Below, piece after piece: positions 19,054-28,041 of a DNA stretch of 64,000 nucleotides; the first letter of the stretch is position 1; each line of letters starts with the position of its first letter. A program made the translations under genes and the position numbers. The stretch comes from TMED109 sp015660425 (GTDB lineage: Bacteria; Pseudomonadota; Alphaproteobacteria; TMED109), in assembly GCA_029936295.1 (NCBI GenBank), contig JAPYTH010000001.1, forward strand, positions 62,001 through 126,000, read 5' to 3'. A model generated the notes under the pieces. The model searched no databases, was not told the DNA's origin, and saw nothing but the letters and a program-made list of their open reading frames with translations.

Positions 19054-19115
19054 ATGACAAAGCGTATGTTAATAGACGCCGAATACTTAGAAGCAACTCG
19101 AGTAGTAGTTACTAA
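18864..19115 (+). CDS. Possible small ORF in the rne leader, overlapping rne
   Basis: An 83-codon ORF begins at ATG 18864, eight bases after AGGA, and ends 62 bases inside rne in another frame. The product is Lys/Ser/Tyr-rich with no recognised domain; its tail (RRRILRSNSSSSY) is just the rne start read out of frame. It could be a regulatory leader ORF coupling to rne or a chance ORF. The ribosome site is the only positive evidence. Confidence 0.3.
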   Translation: MISQEEYKQKQNYLSEVKTDESYYAIFLKKLNLQTFKSRLLMDANSKFYILINKFLLAWSYRINDKAYVNRRRILRSNSSSSY

Positions 19116-21144
19116 TGATAACGAAATTGAAGATTTTGACCATGAAACCACAACAAAAAAGCAAAATAGAGGCAACTTATATTTAGCCAAAATTGCACGG
19201 GTTGAACCTTCTCTTCAAGCAGCTTTTGTTGACTATGGTAACGAAAAACATGGTTTTCTTGCATTTAGTGAGATACACCCTGATTATTTTCAGATTCCTA
19301 TTGCAGATAAAGAAAAAATTATAAAGCAAGAAACATCTAGCCATGATGATAAATATAATATTGATAACAATGAAATAGATACAGAAATAGACAATACTAA
19401 TGAATCTGAGAAAAAAACTTCTTCTAAAAAATTAAAATTTTATAACAAATATAGAATTCAAGAAGTAATAAAAAAAGGCCAAATTTTATTAGTACAGGTA
19501 ACAAAAGAAGAGAGAGGTAAGAAAGGGGCCGCTTTAACCACTTTTATATCTTTAGCTGGAAGATATTGTGTTCTTATGAGTAATACTATTAGAAAAGGGG
19601 GCATAAGCAGAAGAATAACTCATAGTAATGATAGAAAAAAATTAAGATCAATAATAGAAAGCTTAAATATACCAGATAGTATGGCGGTCATTATAAGAAC
19701 TGCTGGGTCAAAAATGAAAAAAGTAGAAATTAAACGAGATTATAACTTTTTAACTAAAACTTGGGAAGCTATAAGATCAAACACATTAAAATCAGTAGCA
19801 CCATCTCTAATACATGAAGAAAATAATATAATTAAAAGAGGTATTAGAGACCTATATACCGCAGAAATTACCGAAATTATTATTCAAGGATCTGCTGCAT
19901 TTAAAGCTGCAAAAAATTATATGAAAACATTAATGCCAAGTAAGACTAAAATACTTATTGAATATTCTGATAAAACACCTTTATTACAAAAATATAATAT
20001 AAATACAAAACTAGAAAAAATGCATAGCCCAATAGTTACTCTTAAAAGCGGAGGTTATATTGTAATAAACCAAACTGAAGCTTTAGTAGCTGTGGATGTA
20101 AACTCAGGAAAAGCAACAAAAGAAAGAAATATAGAAGAAACTGCATTGCAAACAAATAAAGAAGCTGCTGAGGAGTTAGCTATCCAATTAAGATTAAGGG
20201 ACCTATCCGGATTAATTGTTATAGACTTTATTGATATGTTATTAAATAAAAACAATAGGATTATTGAAAATATATTGAAGCAAAGACTTCATTCTGATCG
20301 AGCTAAAATACAAGTAGGAAATATATCCTCTTTTGGACTCTTAGAAATGTCCAGACAAAGGTTAAGACCAAGTATTTACGAGGCTGAATTTATAACATGC
20401 CATCATTGTTTAGGTCATGGAAGAGTGAGATCATTAGAATCTCTAACCTTAAAGGCACTTCACCAGATTGAAGAAGAATCAACTAACTATAATGAAAAAA
20501 TTTTATCTATAAATATTCCTGAAAAAACAGCTATTCATATACTTAATAATAAACGGAAAGAATTATCTAATATTGAGGAAAAAAGAAATATTACTATTAA
20601 TATAGTTCCTGATCCAAAACTTAAAAATGAAGAAGACCCATTAGAAAGAATAAAGAATATAAATAAAACTAATAACGATAACAAAGCTAATTATTATAAT
20701 AAAAATAAAAAAGAAGCTAATAGTATAATAAATAGTAAAATCAAACGCCCTGTAACTAAAAATAAGTTTAAAAAACATCCAACCCAAAATAATCATAATC
20801 AAAAAAAATTAAACCAAAAAGAAAATATTGATATAGATACAAAAAAAATAAGTAAAGTGGATAATATTACTAAGAAAAAAAATAGTGTTACTAAAAAAAT
20901 ACCTAAGAAAAATACAAAAAAGAAAATAATAAATAAAACTGTTAATAAACCCTCTTCTGCTTCTAAGTTAGGATTTAAAAATACTGTAGGTAAAAATTCT
21001 TCTAATTCTGTGTCAGAAATTAAAAAGACTAGTGATACAAAACCTTCTAGGTTAACACCAATAAACAAAAAACAAAAAACAAAAATAGTCAAAACTAAAA
21101 GTAAAGGGCCTGCAAAAAAAGGTTGGTGGAATAAAGATGAATAA
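19054..21144 (+). CDS. rne: Ribonuclease E/G
   Basis: This endoribonuclease initiates mRNA decay and rRNA processing. The N-terminus MTKRMLIDAEYLEATRVVV and YLAKIARVEPSLQAAFVDYG form the start of the S1 domain, interrupted by an acidic insert (about 90-130) as is usual in alphaproteobacteria. The DNase I-like catalytic domain holds VAVDVNSGK and LIVIDFIDM with the metal-binding aspartates. The Zn-link is CHHCLGHGR. After about residue 480 comes a Lys/Asn-rich basic tail ending KGWWNKDE, likely for RNA or partner binding. ATG 19054 matches the family start. It converges with the aminotransferase at six bases. Confidence 0.96.
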   Translation: MTKRMLIDAEYLEATRVVVTNDNEIEDFDHETTTKKQNRGNLYLAKIARVEPSLQAAFVDYGNEKHGFLAFSEIHPDYFQIPIADKEKIIKQETSSHDDKYNIDNNEIDTEIDNTNESEKKTSSKKLKFYNKYRIQEVIKKGQILLVQVTKEERGKKGAALTTFISLAGRYCVLMSNTIRKGGISRRITHSNDRKKLRSIIESLNIPDSMAVIIRTAGSKMKKVEIKRDYNFLTKTWEAIRSNTLKSVAPSLIHEENNIIKRGIRDLYTAEITEIIIQGSAAFKAAKNYMKTLMPSKTKILIEYSDKTPLLQKYNINTKLEKMHSPIVTLKSGGYIVINQTEALVAVDVNSGKATKERNIEETALQTNKEAAEELAIQLRLRDLSGLIVIDFIDMLLNKNNRIIENILKQRLHSDRAKIQVGNISSFGLLEMSRQRLRPSIYEAEFITCHHCLGHGRVRSLESLTLKALHQIEEESTNYNEKILSINIPEKTAIHILNNKRKELSNIEEKRNITINIVPDPKLKNEEDPLERIKNINKTNNDNKANYYNKNKKEANSIINSKIKRPVTKNKFKKHPTQNNHNQKKLNQKENIDIDTKKISKVDNITKKKNSVTKKIPKKNTKKKIINKTVNKPSSASKLGFKNTVGKNSSNSVSEIKKTSDTKPSRLTPINKKQKTKIVKTKSKGPAKKGWWNKDE

Positions 21145-21150
21145 TAATAT

Positions 21151-22308
21151 TTAATTTTTATTTTTAACCCAATTATATATTCTTTTAGTGCCTTCAATAA
21201 TGTCTTTATGGCTTCCACCATAAGAAAATCTTATATATTTGTTACCTAAATTATAATCAAAATCTTTACCAGGAGTCGAAGATACCCCTGCCTCTTTCAA
21301 CAATTTTATTGCTAATTCTGCTGAATCCTTCGTAATTTTTGACACATCTAAGTATAAATAAAATGCTCCGTCAGCCGGAGCATATTTAGAAAAACCCAAA
21401 TCTTCAAAAAAATTAATTAACATATCTCTATTTTTTTTATAAATTAATACATTTTTATTTAATACTTCATAATCTTCAAAGGCTTTAACAGCTATTAATT
21501 GAGAAAATGTTGGAGGACATAAAAATAAAGACATAGATAATCTTTCTATAGAATTTATTATGTTTTTAGGTGCTATAAGCCAACCTAATCTCCAACCAGT
21601 CATACTAAAATATTTTGAAAAAGAGTTTATTACTATTGCATTTTTATTATAACGAAGAATAGTTTCTGAAGGTTTACCATATTCCACTCCATGATAAATT
21701 TCATCAGATATAATGATTACTTTATTCTTTTTACACCAATTTGCTATATTCTTTAATGTATCACTCTTTAATTTGCTTCCAGTAGGATTTGCAGGAGAAG
21801 CAATTACTAAGCCTTTTATATTATCTTTAATATTTTCTAACTTCTGCAAAGTAGGTTGATAACTACTTTTATTTTCTCCTTCTAGGTATACTATATCTAA
21901 ATTTAATGCCTTTAATGCATTTACATATGCCGGATAATAAGGCGTCATTATTGCAACTTTATCTCCAGGATCAAACAAGGCTAATAAAGCTAGAACAAAT
22001 GCGCCTGAGGCACCTGCCGTAACCGCTACACAGTCTGGTTTTACTTCTTGACCATACCAATAATTATAATGAGTTGAAATTTTATCTCTTAATTCAGGAA
22101 TACCTATAGATTCAGTATAACCAATTTTTTCTCTCTCTATTATAGTCTTAGCATATTTAAGAATATGCTTAGGTGTATTAAAGCCAGGCTCCCCTACATC
22201 CATATGAATGATATCTTTACCTTTAGATTTTAAATTATTAGCCCTAGCGAGCATATCAATTGCAAGAAATGGTGATATATTTGATCTCTTTGAGTTTATA
22301 ACATTCAT
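21151..22308 (-). CDS. PLP-dependent class I/II aminotransferase (AspC-like)
   Basis: The 385-residue protein is a fold-type I aminotransferase. It shows GASGAFVLALLALFDPGD, SPANPTGS (cofactor Asn), IISDEIYHGVEYG (Asp binding the pyridine N), and the PLP lysine in NSFSKYFSMTGWRLGW. The C-terminal arginine for the alpha-carboxylate is in YIRFSYGG. The substrate could be aspartate or another amino or keto acid. Because no hisC sits between chorismate mutase and tyrC, it might serve aromatic transamination (inference). Divergent from the M48 gene. Confidence 0.88.
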   Translation of the reverse strand: MNVINSKRSNISPFLAIDMLARANNLKSKGKDIIHMDVGEPGFNTPKHILKYAKTIIEREKIGYTESIGIPELRDKISTHYNYWYGQEVKPDCVAVTAGASGAFVLALLALFDPGDKVAIMTPYYPAYVNALKALNLDIVYLEGENKSSYQPTLQKLENIKDNIKGLVIASPANPTGSKLKSDTLKNIANWCKKNKVIIISDEIYHGVEYGKPSETILRYNKNAIVINSFSKYFSMTGWRLGWLIAPKNIINSIERLSMSLFLCPPTFSQLIAVKAFEDYEVLNKNVLIYKKNRDMLINFFEDLGFSKYAPADGAFYLYLDVSKITKDSAELAIKLLKEAGVSSTPGKDFDYNLGNKYIRFSYGGSHKDIIEGTKRIYNWVKNKN

Positions 22309-22408
22309 ATAATTCTCACTTACTTAATAATTAATTATATATATAGTTTATTTTTATATATGATTTATATATATATACTTATTTAAAATAATTTATATAT
22401 GAATATTT

Positions 22409-23815
22409 ATGGAAAAAAAAATAACCTTACTATTTAAAAAATATTTCAAATTATATGGTAAAAATATATTTTTATTACTTTTACTCATATTTATTATAAC
22501 AAATAACAGACTTCAAGCACAAAATTTAAATTTAATCCAAGATGCTGAAATAGAACTAACTATTAAAAAATGGATTGAACCAATATACAAAGTTGCAGGA
22601 TTAAGTTCAGATGCAGTAAATATATATATCATAGATGATATTAATATAAATGCATTTGTTGCGGGAGGACAGAATATATTTATTAATACCGGCTTAATAT
22701 TAAAAGCAAAGGAAGCAGATGCATTAATAGGCGTTTTAGCACATGAAATAGGGCATATAGCAGGTGGACATATAAGTAGAACCATAAATTCTATGAAAAC
22801 TGCTCATAATACCGTTACAATAGCAACAATTATTACAGCAGGACTAATGGCGGCAAGTCGTGCAGCAGGTTTCAACACACCAGGAATTAGTAAATTAGTT
22901 ACATTAGGTCCAACTATTGCTGAAAGAAATTTTTACAAAAATTCTAGACAAAATGAAAAATATGCTGATGCAGCAGCCCTAAAATATATGGAAGCTATTA
23001 ATCGTTCAGCCTTACCACTCACTAAACTATTAAAGGAACTAGGTAAACAAGAACTACTTCATGAAAATAGGCAAGATCCTTATTTAAGGTCACACCCTAT
23101 TTCACAAGACCGTATATCTACAATAATGGAAGCAAGCAAAAATATAAAAAAAGAATTAACAAATCAATCAAATATAGATGAAATTCATTATAAAAGGATA
23201 GTTGCAAAAATTATTGCTTTCACAAATAGTCCTGGAAGAACGTTATTACTTTATCCTAAGCATAATGTAAGTATTGATGCAAAGTATGCAAGAGCAATTG
23301 CTTACCTCAGACTTCCTGATTTAGAAAAAGGCATTAAAGAAATAAATGATTTAATACATAAAAATAGTGAAGATCCATTTTTCCCAGAGCTATTAGGGCA
23401 AATGTTATTTGAGAATGGTCAAATATTTAATTCTATAAAGAACTTACAAAAATCTGCATACCTTCTTCCTAATAATCCTGTTATACTATTATCTTTAGCA
23501 AGATCTCAAATAGAGTATGGTAAAGAAAAAGAAAATAGCGATGCAATAGTTAATTTAAAAAACATTTTACAAATAATGCCAAAAAATATTGCTGCATGGA
23601 AACTATTATCTATAGCTGAAGCTAGAAATAATAATATAGGTTTAGCTCAATTAGCATCTGCTGAATCTTATTTTTTATTAGGAGAATTTAACTTAGCTAT
23701 TCAATTTGCAAAAAAAGCAAGAATTTCTTTTAAAAACGGGAGTCCTAGTGATATAAGATCATTAGATATAATATTTTTTTCACGAGAAAAAATTAGCAAA
23801 TTAAGACCTACTTAG
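22409..23815 (+). CDS. Periplasmic M48 metalloprotease with TPR repeats (BepA-like)
   Basis: It is predicted to help outer-membrane protein and LptD quality control. A signal peptide or anchor occupies residues 18-38 (Leu/Ile-rich, ending LQAQN). The zinc site is AHEIGHIAGGH (H112, E113, H116), with the third ligand in NEKYADAAAL. The C-terminal ~200 residues are helical TPR-like repeats (LPDLEKGIKEINDLI, LLGQMLFENGQ). The 468-residue length matches BepA/YfgC. It begins an operon with the DsbA-like protein. The lptD and bamB genes elsewhere in this window are plausible functional partners. Confidence 0.9.
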   Translation: MEKKITLLFKKYFKLYGKNIFLLLLLIFIITNNRLQAQNLNLIQDAEIELTIKKWIEPIYKVAGLSSDAVNIYIIDDININAFVAGGQNIFINTGLILKAKEADALIGVLAHEIGHIAGGHISRTINSMKTAHNTVTIATIITAGLMAASRAAGFNTPGISKLVTLGPTIAERNFYKNSRQNEKYADAAALKYMEAINRSALPLTKLLKELGKQELLHENRQDPYLRSHPISQDRISTIMEASKNIKKELTNQSNIDEIHYKRIVAKIIAFTNSPGRTLLLYPKHNVSIDAKYARAIAYLRLPDLEKGIKEINDLIHKNSEDPFFPELLGQMLFENGQIFNSIKNLQKSAYLLPNNPVILLSLARSQIEYGKEKENSDAIVNLKNILQIMPKNIAAWKLLSIAEARNNNIGLAQLASAESYFLLGEFNLAIQFAKKARISFKNGSPSDIRSLDIIFFSREKISKLRPT

Positions 23816-23852
23816 ATGTATAGAATAGATTATAAATAATTAGGATATAATT

Positions 23853-24599
23853 ATGACTTTTATGATTAAAAAAAATGTATTGAGCTTAATAATAGTTATG
23901 TGTACATATTTTATTTTTATTTCTAATTCCTTTTCGAAAGAACAATTATCTAAAGAGGAACTTAATAAATTAATATATGAATACATTATGGAGAATCCTG
24001 AAGTTATTTTAGATTCTGTTGATAAATTAAGAAAAAAAATGGAAGAGAATGCAGAATTAGATGAAAGTTATTTAGAAGAAAATTTTTTGCAGCTCGCAAA
24101 TAATCCTAATATACCCTACATGGGGTCAGAAAAACCAAAAGTTATCATCATTGAATTCTTTGATTATAATTGTGGTTATTGTAAAAAATCACTAGATGCC
24201 GTAACAGAGTTATTGAGAACTGAATATGACTTAAAAATATCCTTTAGGGATTATCCTATTCTTTCTCCATCTAGTAGGGTTGCAGCTAAAGCTGCTTTAG
24301 CTTCCAGAGAGCAAGGTAAATATTTTAAATTTCATTCTGCTCTAATGAGCGTGCAAGGTAATTTAAACAAAGATATGATATTCTCAATTGCAACTAATTT
24401 AAACATAGATATAGATAAATTAAAAAAAGATATGAAAAAAATTGAAGTAGAAGAAATAATTGAACAAAATGAATCTTTAGCAAGGAAATTAAATATTAGA
24501 GGGACCCCAACATTTATTATTGATGGTAAAATATATGCTGGAGCATTAGAATTAAACAAATTAAGAGAAATCATTAATAAAAGTTTAAGTGATAGCTAA
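23853..24599 (+). CDS. DsbA-family thiol:disulfide oxidoreductase
   Basis: A 248-residue periplasmic thioredoxin-fold protein. The signal peptide covers residues 1-29. An N-terminal helical segment (about 30-70, Com1-like) precedes the fold. The active site is FFDYNCGYCKKSLDAV (C107, C110), and the cis-proline loop is RGTPTFIIDG. A CGYC centre with the helical extension is typical of Com1/DsbA-like proteins that make or isomerise disulfides. It probably oxidises envelope proteins; LptD here keeps a CxxC (CKPC). It follows the M48 gene by 37 bases. Confidence 0.9.
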   Translation: MTFMIKKNVLSLIIVMCTYFIFISNSFSKEQLSKEELNKLIYEYIMENPEVILDSVDKLRKKMEENAELDESYLEENFLQLANNPNIPYMGSEKPKVIIIEFFDYNCGYCKKSLDAVTELLRTEYDLKISFRDYPILSPSSRVAAKAALASREQGKYFKFHSALMSVQGNLNKDMIFSIATNLNIDIDKLKKDMKKIEVEEIIEQNESLARKLNIRGTPTFIIDGKIYAGALELNKLREIINKSLSDS

Positions 24600-24619
24600 T
24601 AACATTATGAAAGAAAAGT

Positions 24620-24979
24620 ATGTTTAACAATTTGGGAACATTAATAAGTACAAAATTATTTGGAAAATATATTGGACAAGATAATTTTGATAATATTTAT
24701 TATATAAACAAAAATATTAAAAAAAACAAAAGATGGGTTATATATTATAAAAATAACGATGCTTCTTCTATTCCTCCTGAATGGCAAGCATGGTTAACTA
24801 AGACTACTCATGAAATCCCTAATAGTAAAAATACTTTGCAATACAAATGGCAAATTCAACACGAACCTAATTTAACAGGACTGAATAATTTATATCAAAA
24901 ATCTATTCAAAAATTAAAAAAAATAAATAAAAAATATTCAGCATGGAGCCCCAAAAAAAAAGGTAAGCAAATTGACTAA
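24620..24979 (+). CDS. NDUFA12-like NADH:ubiquinone oxidoreductase accessory subunit
   Basis: The 119-residue protein has the NDUFA12/B17.2 pattern FGKYIGQDNFDNIYYINK, then RWVIYYKNNDASSIPPEWQAWLTKTTHEIP. These accessory subunits of complex I occur in alphaproteobacteria and mitochondria and help assemble the peripheral arm. The gene overlaps the next small gene by eight bases. Its location next to DUF2155 and aat-accC-accB is conserved in relatives. Confidence 0.88.
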   Translation: MFNNLGTLISTKLFGKYIGQDNFDNIYYINKNIKKNKRWVIYYKNNDASSIPPEWQAWLTKTTHEIPNSKNTLQYKWQIQHEPNLTGLNNLYQKSIQKLKKINKKYSAWSPKKKGKQID

Positions 24980-25184
24980 TAAAGAAAAAAAAATTCTCCC
25001 AAAAGTTTGGAAAGGTTCAAATAATGAGATTATATCATGTGCTGAAAAAATTAAATTATTGAATGAAAACATTATTGAAATCAAAAGAATGTCTGATGAT
25101 GCGATAGAGGATGCAGTTTTAATGGGCGCTGACAAGAATCAAGTTATAGACACCATAATTAAATCTTTAAAAATAATAAGTTAA
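24972..25184 (+). CDS. Small conserved-looking protein between NDUFA12 and DUF2155
   Basis: A 70-residue product starting at TTG 24972, with AAAGGTAA about eight bases upstream. The core VWKGSNNEIISCAEKIKLLNENI and SDDAIEDAVLMGADKNQVID is predicted helical. I recall a similar unnamed alphaproteobacterial family in this position, with the LLNEN and EDAVLMG segments, but cannot verify it here. Overlap with NDUFA12 implies coupled translation. Function unknown. Confidence 0.7.
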   Translation: MTNKEKKILPKVWKGSNNEIISCAEKIKLLNENIIEIKRMSDDAIEDAVLMGADKNQVIDTIIKSLKIIS

Positions 25185-25192
25185 TTTCTAAG

Positions 25193-25546
25193 TTGGAAAT
25201 AGTACTTAAAATTATTATAATAAACACAATTTTCATTTTCTTTACTTATTTAGCTACTGCAGATAGTCACAAAAAAACAATTATAAAAATAATAGATAAA
25301 ATATCTGGGAAATCTTATATTCATGAAATTTCTAAAGATAAAATATTAATCTTTAGAAATTTAGATATATCTGCTAGTCAATGCGTTATAGACACTGAGG
25401 ATAATAATAATTATGCGTCTTATATTCGTCTGAAAGAAAGAAGCAAAGATAAATATATATTCAAAGGATGGATTTTATCAAAAAATCTAAGCTTATCACA
25501 AGTTTCTCATCCAGTGTATACTATAAAATTATTAGAATGCTTATAA
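25193..25546 (+). CDS. DUF2155 family exported protein
   Basis: A 117-residue protein with an N-terminal signal peptide (about 1-22). It has the DUF2155 pattern KIIDKISGKSYIHEISKDK, LDISASQCVIDTED, FKGWILSKNLSLSQVSHPVYTIKLLEC. The two cysteines (ASQC and LLEC) match the family pair and may form a disulfide. The start is TTG 25193, because no ATG precedes the signal peptide. Function is unknown; complex-I-linked neighbours are conserved. It converges with aat at nine bases. Confidence 0.83.
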   Translation: MEIVLKIIIINTIFIFFTYLATADSHKKTIIKIIDKISGKSYIHEISKDKILIFRNLDISASQCVIDTEDNNNYASYIRLKERSKDKYIFKGWILSKNLSLSQVSHPVYTIKLLECL

Positions 25547-25555
25547 ATATCAATA

Positions 25556-26230
25556 TTAATAATTGTTCGATTTTGGATATAAACCTATATTAAGATCTCC
25601 AGAAGGTCCTATATTAAAAAAATTGGCCTCTACCAGAAGTGCTTTTTTTAAAATAATTAAAAATTTATCTTGATCAATTTCATAAGCACCAAAAGTTTTA
25701 AGATGCTCAGTAATAAACTGGGTATCCAAAACACTAAAATTTCCTACTTTTAGTCTATCTATTAAATGTAAAAGTGCAATCTTGCTAGCATCTTGTAACT
25801 TACTAAACATACTTTCCCCAAAAAATACCCCACCTATTGCAACGCCATATAAACCACCTACTAATTCATTATTAGAGTAACATTCTATACTATGGGCATA
25901 ACCTTTATAATGTAACTCTATATAAACATCTCTTATACTAGGATTTATCCATGTATTTTTCCTATTTTTTGAGGGCTCTGCACAACCTTCAATAACCCCT
26001 ATAAAATCAGTATTAATTTTTAAAAAATATGAATGTTTATTAAGTAATCTTTTAAGTTTTTTTCTAATCGTTACTTTATATGGATCAATTACTCCTCTGA
26101 TTTTTGGCTTAACCCAAAATATATCTGAGCTATTACTATCTTCAGACATTGGAAACAAACCATGCCTATAGGCATCAAGAACATTGTTGTAATCAATTTT
26201 AGCATAATTTTTTTTTAAATTATTTCTCAT
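25556..26230 (-). CDS. aat: Leucyl/phenylalanyl-tRNA-protein transferase
   Basis: This N-end-rule enzyme adds Leu or Phe to proteins with N-terminal Arg or Lys. The 224-residue protein shows VLDAYRHGLFPM, FWVKPKIRGVI, the signature ELVGGLYGVAIGGVFFGESMFS, and the GNFSVLDTQFITEHL block. The frame is open further upstream within accC, but ATG 26230 gives the family N-terminus and an 11-base overlap with the accC end. It is the last gene of aroQ-accB-accC-aat. Confidence 0.94.
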   Translation of the reverse strand: MRNNLKKNYAKIDYNNVLDAYRHGLFPMSEDSNSSDIFWVKPKIRGVIDPYKVTIRKKLKRLLNKHSYFLKINTDFIGVIEGCAEPSKNRKNTWINPSIRDVYIELHYKGYAHSIECYSNNELVGGLYGVAIGGVFFGESMFSKLQDASKIALLHLIDRLKVGNFSVLDTQFITEHLKTFGAYEIDQDKFLIILKKALLVEANFFNIGPSGDLNIGLYPKSNNY

Positions 26231-27566
26231 ATTTACGTAAGTAACCTTCCAACCATCTAATATCATATTGACCTGAAAGAAATGCTTTATTTTCAATAAT
26301 TTCTTTATGTAGAGGTAATGTAGTTTTAACTCCTTCAATAACATATTCTTTTAGTGCTCTTTTTAACCTCATAATAGCCTCTTCTCTTGTTTTACCGTGA
26401 ACAATTAATTTAGAAATTAAACTATCATAATTATGAGGCACTTTATACCCAGCGTATAGCGCAGAATCCACTCTTACTCCTAAGCCACCTGGTACATGGT
26501 AAGTATGAATTGTACCTGCATTAGGAATAAATGTTTTAGAATCTTCTGAATTTACTCTGCACTCTATTGAATGCCCTGTGAACTTAATATCTTTTTGTTT
26601 AATAGAAAGTCTTTTTCCTGCAGCTACATTAATTTGCTCTTTAACCAAATCAAAACCTGAAATCATTTCAGTAATAGGATGTTCTACTTGTATCCTTGTA
26701 TTCATCTCTATAAAAAAAAACTCTCCTTTTTCATATAACATCTCAAAAGTACCTGCACCCAAGTATCCTAATTTTTTTACAGCTTTAACTATTACTTTAC
26801 TAATTTTATCTCTTTCAGCTTTTTTTAGCGCCGGTGATGGGGCCTCTTCTATAACTTTTTGATGTCTTCTTTGCAATGAGCAATCTCGTTCTCCAAAATG
26901 AACAACATTTCCAAAATTATCTGCAAATAATTGAAATTCTATATGTCTAGGGTTTGCTAAATAACGCTCTAAATAAACGGTATCATCTCCAAACCCAGAC
27001 ATAGCCTCAGATCTAGCTAAATTCCATGCTTCCTTTAATTCGCCGAGATTTTGGGCAACTTTCATGCCTTTACCGCCACCTCCGGATGCTGCCTTAATTA
27101 AAACAGGAAATCCAATTTCTTTTGAAATTTTCTTTAATTCAATAAAATTTTTTATAGCTCCGTCTGATCCAGGAACTAGGGGAATCCCTAACTTTTTCAT
27201 AGCCGTTCTAGCTGAAACCTTATTACCCATTTCAGAAATATGTTCAGCTTTTGGCCCAATAAATATTAAGCCATGTTCATCTACAATTTCTGCAAATCTA
27301 GCATTTTCTGAAAGAAAACCATAACCAGGATGTATTGCATCCGCCCCACTTACCTCAGCTGCTGATAGAATAGCTGAAATACTTAAATAGCTTTTTGAAG
27401 CAGTAGGAGGACCTATGCAAACACTTTCATCAGCAAGTCTAACATGCATAGCATTTTCATCTATAGTAGAATGCACAGCTACTGTTTTTATTCCTAATTC
27501 ATGACAAGCTCTAATGATCCTTAAAGCTATTTCTCCACGATTAGCAATTAATACTTTCTTAATCAA
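26220..27566 (-). CDS. accC: Acetyl-CoA carboxylase, biotin carboxylase subunit
   Basis: It carboxylates biotin on AccB with ATP and bicarbonate, the first step of fatty-acid synthesis. The 448-residue protein begins KKVLIANRGEIALRIIRAC. It has the ATP-grasp glycine loop AASGGGGKGMKVA, the catalytic segment FIEMNTRIQVEHP, and VEHP-x-TEMI. Length is typical. It follows accB by 11 bases and overlaps aat. With the fab cluster at 48.5-52 kb, most of the fatty-acid initiation pathway is visible in the window. Confidence 0.97.
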   Translation of the reverse strand: MIKKVLIANRGEIALRIIRACHELGIKTVAVHSTIDENAMHVRLADESVCIGPPTASKSYLSISAILSAAEVSGADAIHPGYGFLSENARFAEIVDEHGLIFIGPKAEHISEMGNKVSARTAMKKLGIPLVPGSDGAIKNFIELKKISKEIGFPVLIKAASGGGGKGMKVAQNLGELKEAWNLARSEAMSGFGDDTVYLERYLANPRHIEFQLFADNFGNVVHFGERDCSLQRRHQKVIEEAPSPALKKAERDKISKVIVKAVKKLGYLGAGTFEMLYEKGEFFFIEMNTRIQVEHPITEMISGFDLVKEQINVAAGKRLSIKQKDIKFTGHSIECRVNSEDSKTFIPNAGTIHTYHVPGGLGVRVDSALYAGYKVPHNYDSLISKLIVHGKTREEAIMRLKRALKEYVIEGVKTTLPLHKEIIENKAFLSGQYDIRWLEGYLRKYEK

Positions 27567-27577
27567 TCTATAATACT

Positions 27578-28024
27578 TTACGTAATATCTATAACTGCAA
27601 GAATTTCATCATATTCTACAGGCGTTTCATTTTTAATAATAATTTGTTTTATCACACCTGAATAAGGAGACTTAACAGGATTCATAGTTTTCATAGCTTC
27701 TATTATAAATAATTGATCACCTTCTTTAACAGACTGGCCAACAGATATAAATGGTTTATCCTCAGGGGAAGAAGCTAAGTAAATAGTTCCTACCATAGGA
27801 GATTTAACTGTTCCAGGATGAGCAGAAATAACATCTTTATCTTCTACTTCTAATATTTTATTATCTATACCTTGAGTGATAATAGTTCCACCTGAAGATA
27901 AATTTCTAACAACCTTTACTGATAATCTTCCTTGAGTAATACTGATCTCAGATAAATTATTAGTATTTAAAAGCTCAGAGAGCTCTTTTATCAAAGGTTT
28001 ATCTAAAGAAATTCTTCCCATCAA
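27578..28024 (-). CDS. accB: Biotin carboxyl carrier protein of acetyl-CoA carboxylase
   Basis: A 148-residue carrier. The C-terminal biotinyl domain has PMVGTIYLASSPEDKPFISVG and the biotinylation site EAMKTMNPV (K112). The N-terminus has the alphaproteobacterial AccB pattern IKELSELLNTNNLSEISI, and the linker is short. It is followed by its enzymatic partner accC and preceded 17 bases earlier by aroQ. Confidence 0.96.
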   Translation of the reverse strand: MMGRISLDKPLIKELSELLNTNNLSEISITQGRLSVKVVRNLSSGGTIITQGIDNKILEVEDKDVISAHPGTVKSPMVGTIYLASSPEDKPFISVGQSVKEGDQLFIIEAMKTMNPVKSPYSGVIKQIIIKNETPVEYDEILAVIDIT

Positions 28025-28041
28025 GTTCTCCTAAATATTTA

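Noticed and set aside
20799..21221. Antisense ORF opposite the rne tail
   Set aside because: Its Phe/Leu/Ile-rich sequence is only the reverse of Lys/Asn-rich rne codons; no family or ribosome site.
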